Assembly (NCBI RefSeq): GCF_000002425.4
Contig: NC_037273.1
Location: 4,834,521 to 4,898,520, forward strand
From: Physcomitrium patens
Taxonomy: Eukaryota; Streptophyta; Bryopsida; Funariales; Funariaceae
Length of the DNA: 64,000 nt
Reading direction: 5' to 3'
Below the pieces are notes generated by a model, which saw only the letters and a program-made list of their open reading frames with translations, did no database searches and was not told where the DNA came from. A program made the translations under genes and the position numbers. Within the stretch, counting starts at the first letter, position 1. Each line of letters opens with the position of its first letter. Below are positions 17,696 through 30,647 of the stretch, piece by piece.

Positions 17696-18874
17696 TTACA
17701 CATCACGCTTCTTGGCCTTCTTCGCCGATGGACCTGCCGCTCTAGCAGATTTTGCCTTCGCAACTGGCTTCATCACCTTCGCACTCGCATCCCTAATAAA
17801 CTTCGTAGATTTCTTCGACGTGCTCATGTGACGAACTATCAGGGACTTTCTTCCTGACATGAGCTTCTTTACAGCAGATGGTGCCAGGGCTGCCTTCTTC
17901 GTAGATGCTGCTGTCTTTCTCCCAGATACAGCTGCCTGTAAAACGGCTTCCTTCGCTGCCGCCGCATCCGACTTGCCAACAGATTTCAGCTTCGCAGCTT
18001 CAATCGCCTTCACTACTAGCTTTCTCGCCTTCGCCTCCCTCACTTGGGACCTTCGCCTTGGCCTCAGCTGCACCTTCCCCAGCGACCTTCGTCTTCCAGC
18101 GACCAGCCGCGGCCTTCTTGAAAACCTGAGATCTCCGCACAACCTTCAGAGCCATCGACGAGCTCGAAGCTTTCTCCGCCTTCTCAGGCTTCATCGATTC
18201 GTCCGCCAATTTATAAGACCTGTTCGTCTTCAATAGCTTTCCTTCCATTGTCGATTCGCGCAACTGCATGGACAGCTTCTTCTTGAAATTCGAGGGTAGG
18301 TGTGTACTGTAGTGATGCTTCAAGTACTTCGCAATGGCATACTGGCTAGACCCGCTCTGCTCCTTCAAAGCGACAATAGCGTCCTTTACCATCTAAAACC
18401 AACCAAAATACTTTGGAATCGCAGCAACATGGATGAACCTTAAAGACATGTGACATTGAGACCTACCATCAAGTCCGCACAAACGACGTGCTCCTGACCA
18501 TGTCTGTTAACTTTTTTCTACAGAATCCCTGACGACAATTAAACAACCCATACGCCTCACGATATCCTACGACACTACCATTAACAATGCTACGCTGTAT
18601 TGAACATCTCACCACACCTCAAAGAACAGATGATTAGCTAGCAGTGTAGATAATTGAAGCTTACCTCTAAGTATGAAGGATGCGAACCAAGTGGCTTCGG
18701 AGCATTGAGAACCTTGGCATTTTTCACCTTAAACTCACTCCTTCTATTCTCTTTCGGCACCCCAGTCTTGGTGTCTTTCGTCTAGTTACCTTTCCTCTCC
18801 TTCGTCGACGTAGTAGAAATCTCCTCTGCAGCAGGAGCAGGGTTAACCGCTGGGGCGGGATCGGGGTCAAGCAT
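17696..18874 (-). CDS. Linker histone H1, possibly disabled
   Basis: Exon 1 runs from an ATG at 18,874 to a donor after 18,665 and ends in LGSHPSYLE. Exon 2 begins at 18,392 with MVKDAIVALKEQSGSSQYAI and continues through KYLKHHY, LPSNFKKKLSMQL and GKLLKTNRSYKL. Together they form the winged-helix H1/H15 globular domain that binds nucleosomal linker DNA. The intron inside this domain is at the usual plant H1 position. A Lys/Ala-rich C-terminal tail follows, ending SAKKAKKRDV. Two oddities: an in-frame TAG at 18,782-18,784 between the Pro/Ala-rich N-terminus and the globular domain, and a change of frame in the tail between roughly 18,035 and 18,080. Both could be sequence errors, an unrecognised short intron, or real lesions of a pseudogene. 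The family call is firm; whether the gene is intact is not. Confidence 0.8.
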
Positions 18875-20595
18875 TGCAATTTCAAGTCAGCACTCCTTCA
18901 CTTAACACAAAACTAAAAATAAATAAAAAAATAAAAAGTCCTGTAGCTCCAAATCCTTAAACTCCACTTCAATAAACCAAATCCAATTCGCAGTCACACA
19001 GTCATGAACAGTCCCGCTATACAAACAGCAAGAAAGCAGCACAGAGTCGATATCTCGAGGAGGATAAACAGCGCTAAACAGCAATGCAACACAAAAGTCG
19101 GAGAACATAGACAACAAGAACGTAAAAGTGAAAATGGACAGTCTCCAATCAACTTTCTACCTCCGCCCCCGCCCCCGCCCCCGCTTTCACATATTTGAAT
19201 TGCCCGAGGAATTTCTTCATCAAATTCTGAGAATCTTGTCCGAATGAAGATGAGCTGTCCGTTCCCGGCACTGTAGAACAGTAGTATTCTTTGGTTCTCA
19301 AGGAGTGGGAACGGATGGGGAACGGGAAATCGAACGTGCGAGTGTCCTGTGAAAAAGATATTTGTGGAGGTCAAAGTCGTGGCATCTAGGGTAGACTTAG
19401 ACCACTAACTGAACCGTAAGAGAATGTCGGGCCGGGTCATGCGGGCAACTGCCCACCCACCCTTCATTGAGATACTCCACCCGCGCCCTATCTTCAGGGA
19501 GTTCGACCTTGTGTTGCCCCCATAGAAAAAGAGAATCAGCAGCTTGTGTATGTAGAGCCTACCTCAATGCACAAATTTTCTTAATTGAAATTCAATTCTA
19601 TGGTTCTGCAGAAGCACTTAAAATAGAGATTCAACCATTGTGTGGAATACATATTTGAATAAATAATCGTATCAAAAATAAATAAATAAAATCATCACAA
19701 CTACTCAGTATTAGGTGACATTTGCTTTCAGCACGCAAAATTAGTTGATTTTTATTTTTATTTTTAAAAGTATCAAATATTATTCCCAAGCTGAAGAAAA
19801 AAGGGAAAAATAAAATGAAAAAAGAAAAAAGAAAAACAACTTTTAAGTGGTGTAGATGATCTTCAATACTGGACAGATTGTTAACCATTAATTTTGGTCC
19901 AATCGTGACTTCAGAAATTCTAAAACTTAGGCCTAGTTCTCCACAGAATCTGAAAGAAATATGAAGAATAATAATAGTAGTACAAAACACAAAAATGTTA
20001 AGTTTTTTAAACATAATACGTAATGAATTTAAAGTATGGTGTCTTATGTATATGATGACCAAATATTTCATAATTGAATTTCCAGTCAATCAAACACATC
20101 TTCAAATACAATGTTTCGCATATGTTATTATTCCATGTTCTTGACCTTGTATGCAATAGAATGAGTTTAAATTATGGTCATGATGTCAGCTTCGTGTGAG
20201 AATGAAAAGTTCACTCGATTGGAATGCTCTCTCATATCGGTCAGTTAACGTTGGATATAATAGATTTGAAAACCAGAAAACGTTTTCTTTTAAAACAGAG
20301 TCTGTATCTCAAAAGGATAGAACGTTACAGTAACTGCATGAGTCAAAATACCAGAAGGAACTTCGCTGGACGTAGCTTAAGACTTTATGGAAGATTGATA
20401 CATACCACAGAAGTAGCAGAAAAGTGGAGGGCACTCATCGCATGATATACAAATATTGACCTAATTACAAGTACGCAACTACGAAACTGTTGAGGCAGTT
20501 CACCTCGTTGAGTAGTGGAGCTTCATGTTAGAGGTTGCTATCAAGTTTGTAAACGAGGTGTAAGAATGATGTCGATAAGTGAAAAGCACATCCTT
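18875..20595. other. H1 upstream region and 3' flank of the large acidic gene
   Basis: No gene recognised. The first few hundred bases should be the H1 promoter and include a G-rich tract (minus strand) at 19,163-19,184. From about 19.6 kb the DNA is AT-rich and probably holds the 3' untranslated region of the large acidic gene that ends at 20,596. Confidence 0.5.
19163..19184 (-). other. Potential G-quadruplex motif upstream of H1
   Basis: On the minus strand this is GCGGGGGCGGGGGCGGGGGC, with three uninterrupted runs of five G spaced by single C and a flanking GG. It lies about 300 bases upstream of the H1 ATG on the gene's sense strand. The pattern suits a G-quadruplex with one short tetrad run or a GC-box-like element. 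Function is inferred only from composition and location. Confidence 0.5.
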
Positions 20596-23500
20596 TCATT
20601 CCACAAGTCTCGGATTCGTCGCCTCATCGTCAGAATCAGTGTATTCCTCTCCTTCAAGGGGCGCTGGAGGCCAAGAGAGGCCGACAACCGTGGTAGCTTT
20701 CAATTGTGGCGATTGAGCCAATTTTGGCGGTTGAACGATTCTTGGTTGTGCCATCACAGGTCTTGACTTCAAATACTTCAGATTCCAGATCCTCTGGGTC
20801 TCCTCTTTGATCGTTCCGTTGGCTATGCTGGTGTCTTCCAATTGCTTCGATAATTCTGTGAATTCTGTAACTCCTTTCGATTCACCGGGTACCTTGATCT
20901 TTTCTTCCTCAGTATCTGCAACAACGGCATCCGCTGTTTCAGCAGATTCTTTTTCTTCGTGCCAATCAGCAAATGATAAGAGTTTTTCGGGATTTCTTTC
21001 ATCTCGCAAATCTGTACTGGACCTGGTGATTCTCTCCCCTACGAGCTCTGAGTCAGCCAACATAGAGTTCTTTGAAGTACTGGGCACGATCTCATTCACA
21101 TCGTTCGACTCCATCTGTGTACAGACAACCTCCCGTTCCATCGACTCATCAGCCTTTCCACAGGAAGAAAATGCTTCAAGCTCAAGAATGAGGTTCTCGT
21201 ATACAGGTCCGACACGGTCCAGAATTGAACCAGGCTTTTCACTCGCAAGACTCTGTTCTGTTTCAACTGTTGATGCCTTACGCTCATCAACTGAATCCAT
21301 CTCCACCTCGATTGGTTCATCTGGCAAAACAACATCAACTGATACCTCCTGACTCCATTTTTTATCCAACGTCGGATCCGTCTCCGGTACTTGAGCAACT
21401 CCTGCATATTCTTCACTGTGATTCAGGGAAAGGAATGGATGATCGACAGCGTCAACCTTCTTCAAGAGATCCGACTTGGCATCTTGCTTTTCTGAATCCT
21501 CTGAGTGCACATCAACAGACGCTTCTTTACTTCTACTGAATTTACGCTCAATTCTTGGGCTTCTGGCAGAAGTTTCGTAACATGTTCCATCTTCAGCAGA
21601 TGGGCTCGTTTGGTTATCAGCTGCTCCAGAAACCGTGCTCTCCTGTAGAAGCCGTCTTATTTGGACATCCTCCGCTTCCTCTGGACTTTCTATGGTATGA
21701 ACCCCTAACTCCAAGCTTCTGTTCGTAATTGGCTCTACTACACCAATTTCTTTAACGGATCTCGTATCCATCACCAAGGCTTCGGAGTTCAAAATTGCTT
21801 GGGGCAGCTCTTCGGTTGAGGAATTTGCCGGAGCTTGAGAAAACTCATATTTTGACGGGGATGCGTCAACCTTTTCTAATTGAGACACCTCAACCACAGC
21901 TGAAGATTTCAGCACCTCCGGCTTCTCATCCACAGCTTCTTTAATTGAAATAGTCTCAGTTACAGGTAAAGATTTCTCCGACACTGAAGCTTGGGGGTCA
22001 GCGATTGTGACATCCTCAGCCACTGGAGTTGCAAAACCCTCAACAAAATCTTTGGTCACCAATGAAGACTCGTCATCATTTTCTTCATTTGTGGTTTGAG
22101 GCAGTGAAACTCGGTTTATTTTACCCTCGATCTCCCGCTCAAGGCATTTAAAGTTAGCACTCTCTGAAGAGGCAACCTCCTGCTCAATTCCGACCGTTGC
22201 GGTCTCTGTCTTCAAAAGATTTCCAGTTGAAGCTTCATCCACTGGAACGGAGACCTTGACTGGAATAGTATCCTCTCCAAATGCACACTCTTCAACTGAG
22301 CGGGCCTTCTTAACCACATCCTCCTCACTAACGGAGCTCTCTTCTTCACTTTCAGATCTATCTTCCTCGCTACAGGAACTGTCTTCACTCTCAGAGCTAT
22401 CCTCATCGCTGTCGTCGCTATTCTCCTCGCTGTCCTCACCATCACTATCCTTGTCGCTGTCCTCAATATCTACACTATCGTTCTCACTAGCAGAACTATC
22501 CTCGCTTACGTCACTATCCTCTTCACTATCCATCTCACTGTCCTCACTGCTCTCACTATCCTCCGTAACATCCATCTCAACAACACGGGCAGGGGCCGAA
22601 GCCAATGCATCCTTCTCACTTGATATTAGTCCTGACAGAGGTTCTGGTACAGGTTCTGATACGGCCAAAGAGATCTCAACCTCCCTCTTCTCTAAAACCG
22701 GAGTCTCCCCAGTAATAACTTGGGAAGCAGAGTCTACCTCCTTGTTCTCCTCAATAAGGGGATCGACAATTAGTGCCTTAACTAGTGGCTCTCCAGACTC
22801 TTCTGTAAGGGATTGACCCACAGGAGGATCCTCATATATATTAGGCTTCGTAACGAGAGCTTCAGCTATTAATTCCTTAAACGCCTCTACTACCACTGGG
22901 GCTTTTGCATCCTTGCTATTGTCAACTAAGGGTTGTTCAACTGGAGCAACTGCCTTCACTAGGGTAGTCTCGGGATTCACATGTAGAAGATTCTCTTCAA
23001 CAACAGGGATTTCAGGCTTAAATTCAGAGACAGCCTTGGCCTCTTCAGTCAATACCAGTGACTCCTTGCTTTTTGATATAGGCTCTGCTATGAACTCTAC
23101 TGTGGTCAAAGGAAGCCCTACCTCCCTCTCCTGCAGAAAAGGAGCGATTCCAGCAACAGCATCAGGAGTAGTCGGTGCCTCCTTGATGTCTTCAACCAGG
23201 GGCTCTGGAGTAGGTGACCCAACTACTGGTGCTGCAGCCTCCTGAATTTCAACCTCAATTGCTTGGGTTTCCTCAATTATAGCCTTCTGAACGAAGACTT
23301 CAGTCATTGGGGCCTCAATATTCTTCTCTTCCGCTTCTGGTGACTTCAGCTCCTCAAAGTCTTCAACCGAGACTTTCACGAGTGGCGCAGCATCCTTCAC
23401 AAGTAGAAACTTCTCCTGAAAATATAGGGCTTCAGAATTGAGCGCATGGTTAGGTTTAGCTTCTTTCACATCTATGCTGTTCCGTGATATGCTCAAGGGA

Positions 23501-25614
23501 AGCTCAACATCCTTGTCCTGCACAAGGGAATTCTGTACTCCAGCTTCTGTCTCATTGATCACCTCCAGCATGGGGATGGCTGTGTCGTGGCCTAATTGAG
23601 CTTCCGCCTCCTCGATCTCGGATGATAAGACCTTCTCGGTCTCTCGACCTAATGAGTCTTTGAAGGTTTCTTCAGCATCTGAGTAATTCTCTACCTTTAT
23701 CTGATGGGGTACAGACAAAGGTGCTTCTATGCTCTTCGCTTCGTTCATCACGGTCATGACATCTTCTTCCTCCGCATCTGTGAAGGCTTTGGATTCTAAA
23801 CCACAGCTTTTGACGTTAACACTTGCTGACACTTCGTCCTTGACAGTTTCTAAGACTTGGTGAGTAGCAGATCCTGAACTATTAGCTGATTCACTCATCA
23901 AATCCTGTATAAAGGATCTCCAGCTGTTTGATATGGAGCTCTGTTCAATAAATTGAGGCTCCATTTCATTGCTTTGATTATTTTGCGTCTCTTGATGTGC
24001 TGTATCAACATAAAAATTTAGTGGTTTACCCGCTATGTCATCTGAAATTTGCAATGGCGCTTCGGGAAATGGTGATGCCTCCTCATCCCCCTGAAAGGGT
24101 ATATCTGGTTTCAAAATTTCCTGGGAAATCTCGTTCGCGGCCGCGAACGCTGAATCTTTAGTAATTGCTGAATTGATATTGTCTGCTTCAGATTCGTTAA
24201 CCAATTCCTTCGCTTCCTTCGTTACCACATTGTTACCAAGAATTGTAGACCTGGGATCCACAACTGGTGTCTCAGCTACTGCTGCTTCATTAATAAGATA
24301 TGGTGCGACTTCCTTCTCTTCTGATAATGGCAGAGCTGCATCCACCTCGTCTTCTTTTTCCACTACAACCTCCTCTGTAGATTTTCCGCTTTCAATGTCA
24401 CTGAAAGCATTGTTTGTCTCCTTGAGCATTGCAGGAACAGATACAAGACCCTCTCCAATCACGGGGAGATTATCATCTTTGGCACGGGAAAATAAACCCT
24501 GGTTGGCAGCTGCCGTGGATCCGCTTTCCATAATTGTGGTGTCCACTTTTGGCGAAGGCAAATCCATTCCGTGTTTTTCCTCAACAAAGGTCCCCGTTCT
24601 GACTGTGTCAACGCTCATAGTTGTTCCAAGCACATGAGCTTCTTCCCTCTCTGGCTCCTTCAAGTGCTCAGAAGTTGGTACACTCCATTTACTTTCATTC
24701 TGACTTCTACAAAGCAGCGACGCATCATCACTCTCTCTATCTCGATCAGGTAAGAATGAGGGTTCCGAAGTGGATGAATAAATGAATGCATGCATCTGAG
24801 ACTGAGATTCTTCTTTAAGCATCAGAAGAGTGGCAGCTGCTTCTGGGGTCTCGTCCACAATTTGCACTCTATTCTCCTGAGATTCTTCAGGTTCTCCTCT
24901 TTTCCCTTTCTTCACATCCGACAGATTTAGGCCCGAATCTGCAGTCTTATTAGCAACATGTATAACTTCCGCCCCTGGACTAGATCTGACTGTAGAGATG
25001 GGTACAGTAGTGGCCAATAACTTGTCTTTCATACACGGTACGCTTCTATTAGTCGAATGCGTTGGGCTAGCTTCCTTATCAAACGAAACGTCCACTGCAC
25101 ACCTCTCAACATCAGGTTTTTCCATAGCAGTAATCACAAGAGAGTCCGCTTCTTCAGGATCTATGCTAACTTGTTTCCGTATGTAACGAATTCTTTCTTG
25201 TGATCGCACAGTTGGAAAATTTTGACCAGGATTACATGCGAGAGAAAATTTCGGCTCTTCTTCGACACTAATATCTGCTTCAACAACACGTAAAGGTTTT
25301 GCCTTAACGTGTATAATGGATTTCTTAGCTGCCAGCAGGCCCTTGATATTATAGTAGCAGAACCTTAGTTCTCGAGTGGGTGCAGTGGCTTGTCCAGACT
25401 CAGATGTAGAAGCCTCTTGAGATGCTGCAACACCAGAAAGTAGTTGATCGAAGAAAACGTTCGTATCAATGTCATCGTCTTCATCCTTCAATGACGTTGA
25501 AAGCGGGTGTAGTATCCCCTTACCCTGCAGAAAATTCATGTTTTGATTTCAATGTGCGTTTCAAACTATGCTGATTACCAGAGTAATGACAGAAGACTTC
25601 CTGTCTTTGGACAT
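20596..25614 (-). CDS. Very large acidic protein of unknown family
   Basis: An open frame of 1,647 codons starts at ATG 25,539 and stops at 20,596. I recognise no catalytic domain. The N-terminal 100 residues are the most ordinary (FFDQLLSGVAASQ, ELRFCYYNIKGLLAAKKSII). The middle is Glu/Val/Pro/Ser-rich with loose repeats of the type VEEN, EAPL and PVVE. A Ser/Asp/Glu tract of about 85 residues lies near residues 990-1075 (minus-strand reading of about 22,318-22,570). The C-terminus is Pro-rich with SWPPAPLEGEEYTDSDDE. It is probably largely disordered. An alternative start uses a 12-codon exon at 25,614-25,579 (MSKDRKSSVITL) spliced in phase to 25,524, replacing the first five codons. Coding potential is strong, because so long an open frame is not expected by chance. 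The role is unknown. Confidence 0.75.
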
Positions 25615-25903
25615 CAATCCGAGCTCTTATGGTACATGTCAGTTGCAAAGAGTTATTAATAAGAACCTCAACCGTAAGATTCTCAAATTTCTGACTGAAA
25701 CGAGAACTACGTGTAGCTGCCACGGGACCTGGACAATAGAAAACTAAGGTTCACAGTGGAAAGCAGATGTTGAAATCAATGACATAGTTATTTGCTGATG
25801 AGAAAAAGTATAAATATAATGTTAGCCAATTGCTTACATATTCTTACGCATTCGTAGCTACTTTTATGGTGATTTTACGACATGAATGTGGTTCAAACAG
25901 ATC

Positions 25904-25952
<49 letters not shown>

Positions 25953-26170
25953 TGTGTGTGTGTGTGTATAGAAGTGGAACAGAATGTACCTTGGAAAATG
26001 CAGAGACTCCAGTGATGATGGGGGCACTGGATGCCTTGGGTGGTGGAATTACCCTGGTAGCTGGGAAAGATCCAGAATACTGTTCTCGACTCAATCTGAG
26101 GCCTCCACCTTTTCCCATTCTAAGTTCACCTTCTAATAGTATAAGAAGGACGTCGAAGCCGGTTTCTGCA
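25579..26170 (-). other. Possible upstream exons of the large acidic gene
   Basis: Two minus-strand stretches look coding. About 26,170-25,990 reads GFDVLLILLEGELRMGKGGG... to ...ITGVSAFSK before a GT donor. About 25,735-25,579 reads FSQKFENLTVEVLINN... to ...EVFCHYS, also before a GT donor. Their reading phases do not join cleanly to each other or to the exon at 25,524, so I could not build one model. They may be 5' exons, alternative exons or untranslated sequence. Confidence 0.35.
25907..25967. repeat. (AT)n-(GT)n compound microsatellite
   Basis: About 21 AT units followed by about nine TG units. Open frames across it on both strands (Ile-Tyr and Thr-His repeats) are artefacts of the repeat. 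Confidence 0.97.
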
Positions 26171-29100
26171 GGTTCATTGAGATAGATTAATCGCTGGCAA
26201 ATGGAAATCGATGACTAATTGATGAATTCAAACACTCCATGGATTAAAAAAAATAGCAGAAACTGATAGTCATCTGTGAACAGCAGTAGTCCTGTAAACA
26301 ATTCGTCAGACTTCACAAGTTAGCATGGATACAACATTGAATGTCATTTGACCTTTATCTCTTAACGCTAGAGATTGTAACTGCAAGCGAAATAATAGAT
26401 TTCCCAGCTCTAGACGCGCAGGAGACAAACTCTATTTTCTCCTGCATTACTAGGGATTCTTCGACTTCGAGAATGGTTCGCATTAATAATGACGATGGAA
26501 CAAGCAGTAGACATGTGTGGGAATAATAAAACTCCAATCTCTACAACTATACAACTCATCATACGAAAAGCAACGGCATACTCAAGGGTCAGGTAAAAGA
26601 AGTTATTATCACCTGGATGTGAAGTTGAGAAGAAATATTTACTCAAAGCAGAGGCAAAGTTGAGCTAATGTTACTGTGCTTCACACAACTAAGTAAGATG
26701 TTGACTGTAAGTAGGTAAACGACAGTATACAAACACCAAGTACCGAATCGACGTATAATGCGTATGAATTTAAAAGATGCAAAGAAAAAATCTCAAACCC
26801 CTGTTCATACGTCGCCTACTTGGGGAATTACAAGATGTTCCAATAAGAAGTCTTCCATAAAGACTTCTAAATTTCTCATTAATCGACCAAATATCCTACA
26901 GTCGGAAAGAGATCATGGCAATTGAGAATTGGTGATCCTTCCTCTGTCACAACTACGTAAATCAGAAGAGGGTGACCCGTAATGACGGCGCAATCTGTGA
27001 GCCGATTCTAGCCTGCCGTGCGATTGAAGAACAGGTCTTCTAGGTGGAACTAGAAGACACTGAAGAAAACAGGGAAAAATATAACTAGATAAAAATCTTA
27101 CGTTCATCCGTAGTGCCTCATAATCTTCCTATCGTTTGAAAATCGCGAAAAATATCAGAGGATATGCAGCCACAAAGCATTACAAAAGCCACAACGATCG
27201 TATGTTATCATAAGGATAAATGACGGACGCAATCGTCTGAATCCACACAAAAGCTCAAAGCGCAGAGACAAAATACTGCACCTCAACGATCCTCTTTTCA
27301 ACCAACGAAAAATTGCTCACATCGCTGATAACAAGGAATTGCTTCGGGTGCTGCAATGTCAACTCTTGGGCGACAGTGGAAATATTGTGCGTAATCGTGG
27401 ATCCCTGGGCCTCAATCAGCGATGGTCACGTCTAGACGATGGTGCAGCGGGTCAAGAAACGACTCTGGGAAGAAAAATGGAGTCACACAGCCCTACGGAA
27501 CTCCTTACATCAAAACAACCTAGCCGAAAGCTCCATTTGCTGGGATTGTGGAGGGGAGAGAGATAGAGGAAGCGCGCTCAGGGATCGAGGAAGACGGAAT
27601 CAGCCTCACATGTGACCAATTCCAGTGCGACACGGTCATTGAAGCTGTAAACTAAGTTTGAAACTGCGTACCAAATCTTTGAAGCAGCCCACGTCTTGGC
27701 TGTCTCTGTGTCGGCCCTCCTTGAGTCCACATCTGGTCCCACAATTACAGAATGGCTATGGAAGCATACATTCATGCTTCCAGAATAAGCCAATTATCTG
27801 ACAGGTAATGTACACCAATCCGAATCCACGGCTTGCAAGATGAATCTCAACTCAGATAATCAGGGAAAATTTGAAAGTCGAGGATCACTTCCCCCACGCT
27901 TCGACTCATTTTCTCGCTTGCATGTTCGATTGTTACCCTCCACTCTGGATGGCGATCAGACGTTCGAAAACGCAACATAATGCAGCTGCCGCACCACGCC
28001 ATTGACAAAGTCTCTGACCGCAGTAACTTCTTCTTCGTCGGTTTGCACATTGGTGATGCTCATTCATTGATAACTCTATCGCACAGTACTTGGGAAGCGA
28101 GACGTGAATTATACATCTATTATTGGCATGTACCCTACCATTTCCAAATCGTTTCCTTGTGCGGGACACTACTCTTTCACTTCGATTACGTTAATCTACT
28201 ACATCAAACAAACGCCAACTTGGTATAGTAGCTCCCTTCAGTGTGGAAGAACCAAGTACGCTCCTCGTCTTCTGTACAAGACATCCTCTCAGTTAAAGGC
28301 AACCCATCTGACCAAGGACTATCACTTCCATCTCGTGGCCGGTGAGAAGCCGAGACCAAGTCAGTTAAGGCCGAGAGTTGGGATAAGGTGAACACAGAAT
28401 GAGATTCGATGTGCCCAATCTTATTCTATGTGGTCGGCGTGGCATGTAGCGCATGACATGAACTGATGAAGTGATACCACCCACAAGGTAAGGAGGCTGA
28501 CAAAGGACTTAACCCTACTACACAAGAGGCAGTGAATTGGTACTCTGGCTATTTCGAGCAGGTACTTTTTGAGTTACAACTAACACTGATCTTAAAAATT
28601 CTGACATCATGTGGTTATGAAGAATGAATTCGAACCATTGAAATCCTTTACGGTGTCTCCACTTATGACCATTTGGTAAAAAGTTCGGGGTATTTTCTGT
28701 ATAATTTTCGAATCTCTGAGCATACATTAACCCTAATATTGAGATGTGTCAAATCTTGCTTGAACATTGTGTGAGAACGATAAGTGAACTTCAGCTCCAA
28801 CTTTAGAACGTTTAGAACCCCATTAATAGCCACAGTCCAACGAAATGTAGAACTTGGTCCTTAACATCCAAATATGAGAGATTGACATTTTCCGAAACCA
28901 TAAAATAGTGCACAGTAGCTTTCCAATACTTTGAATACCGTTTTCACTTGTTGAAAGAGTAATATACTCTCACAGTTTCTTTCTCATTGGATGCTTGACC
29001 TCCGTCTACCTAATCACAAGGAAAGCATTGAAGTTGTAGGACCCAGAATAATGCCATGCCAGCTCCTAAATGCCTCGTCTCGAGGCCTTTTCTTCTTTCC

Positions 29101-30647
29101 TCAGACTCGAAGACAGATGTGTTCATTCATTAAAAGCACGAGATCTTCGAAGCCCTGTCCTATTTCATATTGCTTGTATGTCCCAGTGTTCTTTCTCTAT
29201 TAACAACTCATCGAAGAACCAAGCTTGTAAAGTTTTTAGATGATCAAATGGTGTTACCGAGCGATGAGAGCTCTTTTCTGGTGGCATGTTTCTATTCAGT
29301 TAAAACAAAGCTCTGAATTCTGAAGTTTGAAATCGACACCCCCCTTCGTACAGAAGTATCGAAACTTCCGAGATGTAACTTACGCTTATCTGAGGTCGTT
29401 TGCAGAACCCTAATTGTTCCTTTGAGTTACGGTCTTATGAAAAAACTATCATGCTGCAACTGCGGTATCTGGGGAGCAACAAGGAACTGACTTGATAAAC
29501 CAAATATAGAGTCAACATCCTCCGCGTCTAAATTGACTTGCGTGTAATATCACTGTTCACTCTTGCTTTCAGGTCTGTCGGGGCTGCTTCTTTTTAATTC
29601 AAGTGATAAATTCCTTCGTTTTGAACAAATAAATAAATTGTGCATCCCTTCATACAATCAAGTCAAAAAGAATGTCCATCCAGGTTCCAAATAATCTCAA
29701 TAGCAAAAGGAAGGCACGACAACGTAATGCCACCTCAAATAAATTCCTCAACGTGGTTTGTAGTCTGTTTCACGAGCTGCAGAGTTCTGTCCAACAAGTC
29801 ATCATCGCAACTTCAACACAAAACATGCACTCGAGAAAGCGAAAATTATCACCGTAAAAGTACAAATGAGCGTAGACGAGGGTCTTTGCTAGTAATGTAT
29901 TAGACGCATGCAGAAGTTAAAAACGCAGACATACAAGATCAAAATATGACACCAAAAGACTTCATCACTTATATTCTTCTTTTAGTAGGTCAAGACTGAA
30001 AGTTGGGTATACGATAACCATGTAACACAGCAAATAGAATGAGTTACAAGCTACCAGTATCAGTGACAAAATCAGTGACTTGACTAGATCGATGTTTTGT
30101 CTTAGGAATGTACCCACTGAAATGATACCATGCCAGAGCAAGTAGACTAACAGAGGACATTAACTCAGCGTGACTTCAAAACATGGAAACTAGGCTAAAC
30201 TCATCTCCTAGGTTTACATAGATAACTCAGCATAATCAACAGTAAGGCTCGAAAGAAGAATCCGGACAAGAAACACGAGATTTGAAATGAAACCAACGAC
30301 TCCTTGAGAAAGGAAATCACTTCTGATAATATTTTACAACTACCAATCGTCATCAAATATACATGCTTCTACCACTGAAAAACTGATCAAGAATACACAA
30401 ATCCAAATCGACTATTCTGATTGTTCGATGTACCAGGTATTTATTGCCCCCTCACTCTTAAGCCTGAAAGAACCATTAGGACTGCAGAGCCCTGCACTGC
30501 TTCTAAAAAAGTACAGCGTCCCAAAAAATCAGTATTCGACTCTTTTCGAGATACTTCACGTCTTCATTCCTTTAACTGTTTTCAGGTAAAGATGAGGCAC
30601 TCTGGTATTCGCAAAACCACTTGATTGAAATCTCTTTGCGCAATTGA
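26171..30647. other. Long intergenic stretch, no gene recognised
   Basis: Only short open frames with no family resemblance. The left part may hold the promoter and untranslated 5' exons of the large acidic gene; the right part (about 30.3-30.65 kb) should be the 3' untranslated region of the NPR-like gene. Composition is ordinary for the gene-bearing half of the window, and I see no transposon domains. Confidence 0.5.

Noticed and set aside
25830-26015. Open frames across the AT/GT repeat (Ile-Tyr and Thr-His runs)
   Set aside because: Pure microsatellite translation with no flanking coding signal in those frames.
29640-29903. Plus-strand 87-codon frame in the intergenic region
   Set aside because: No family match, overlapping alternative frame of similar length, no splice or start context.
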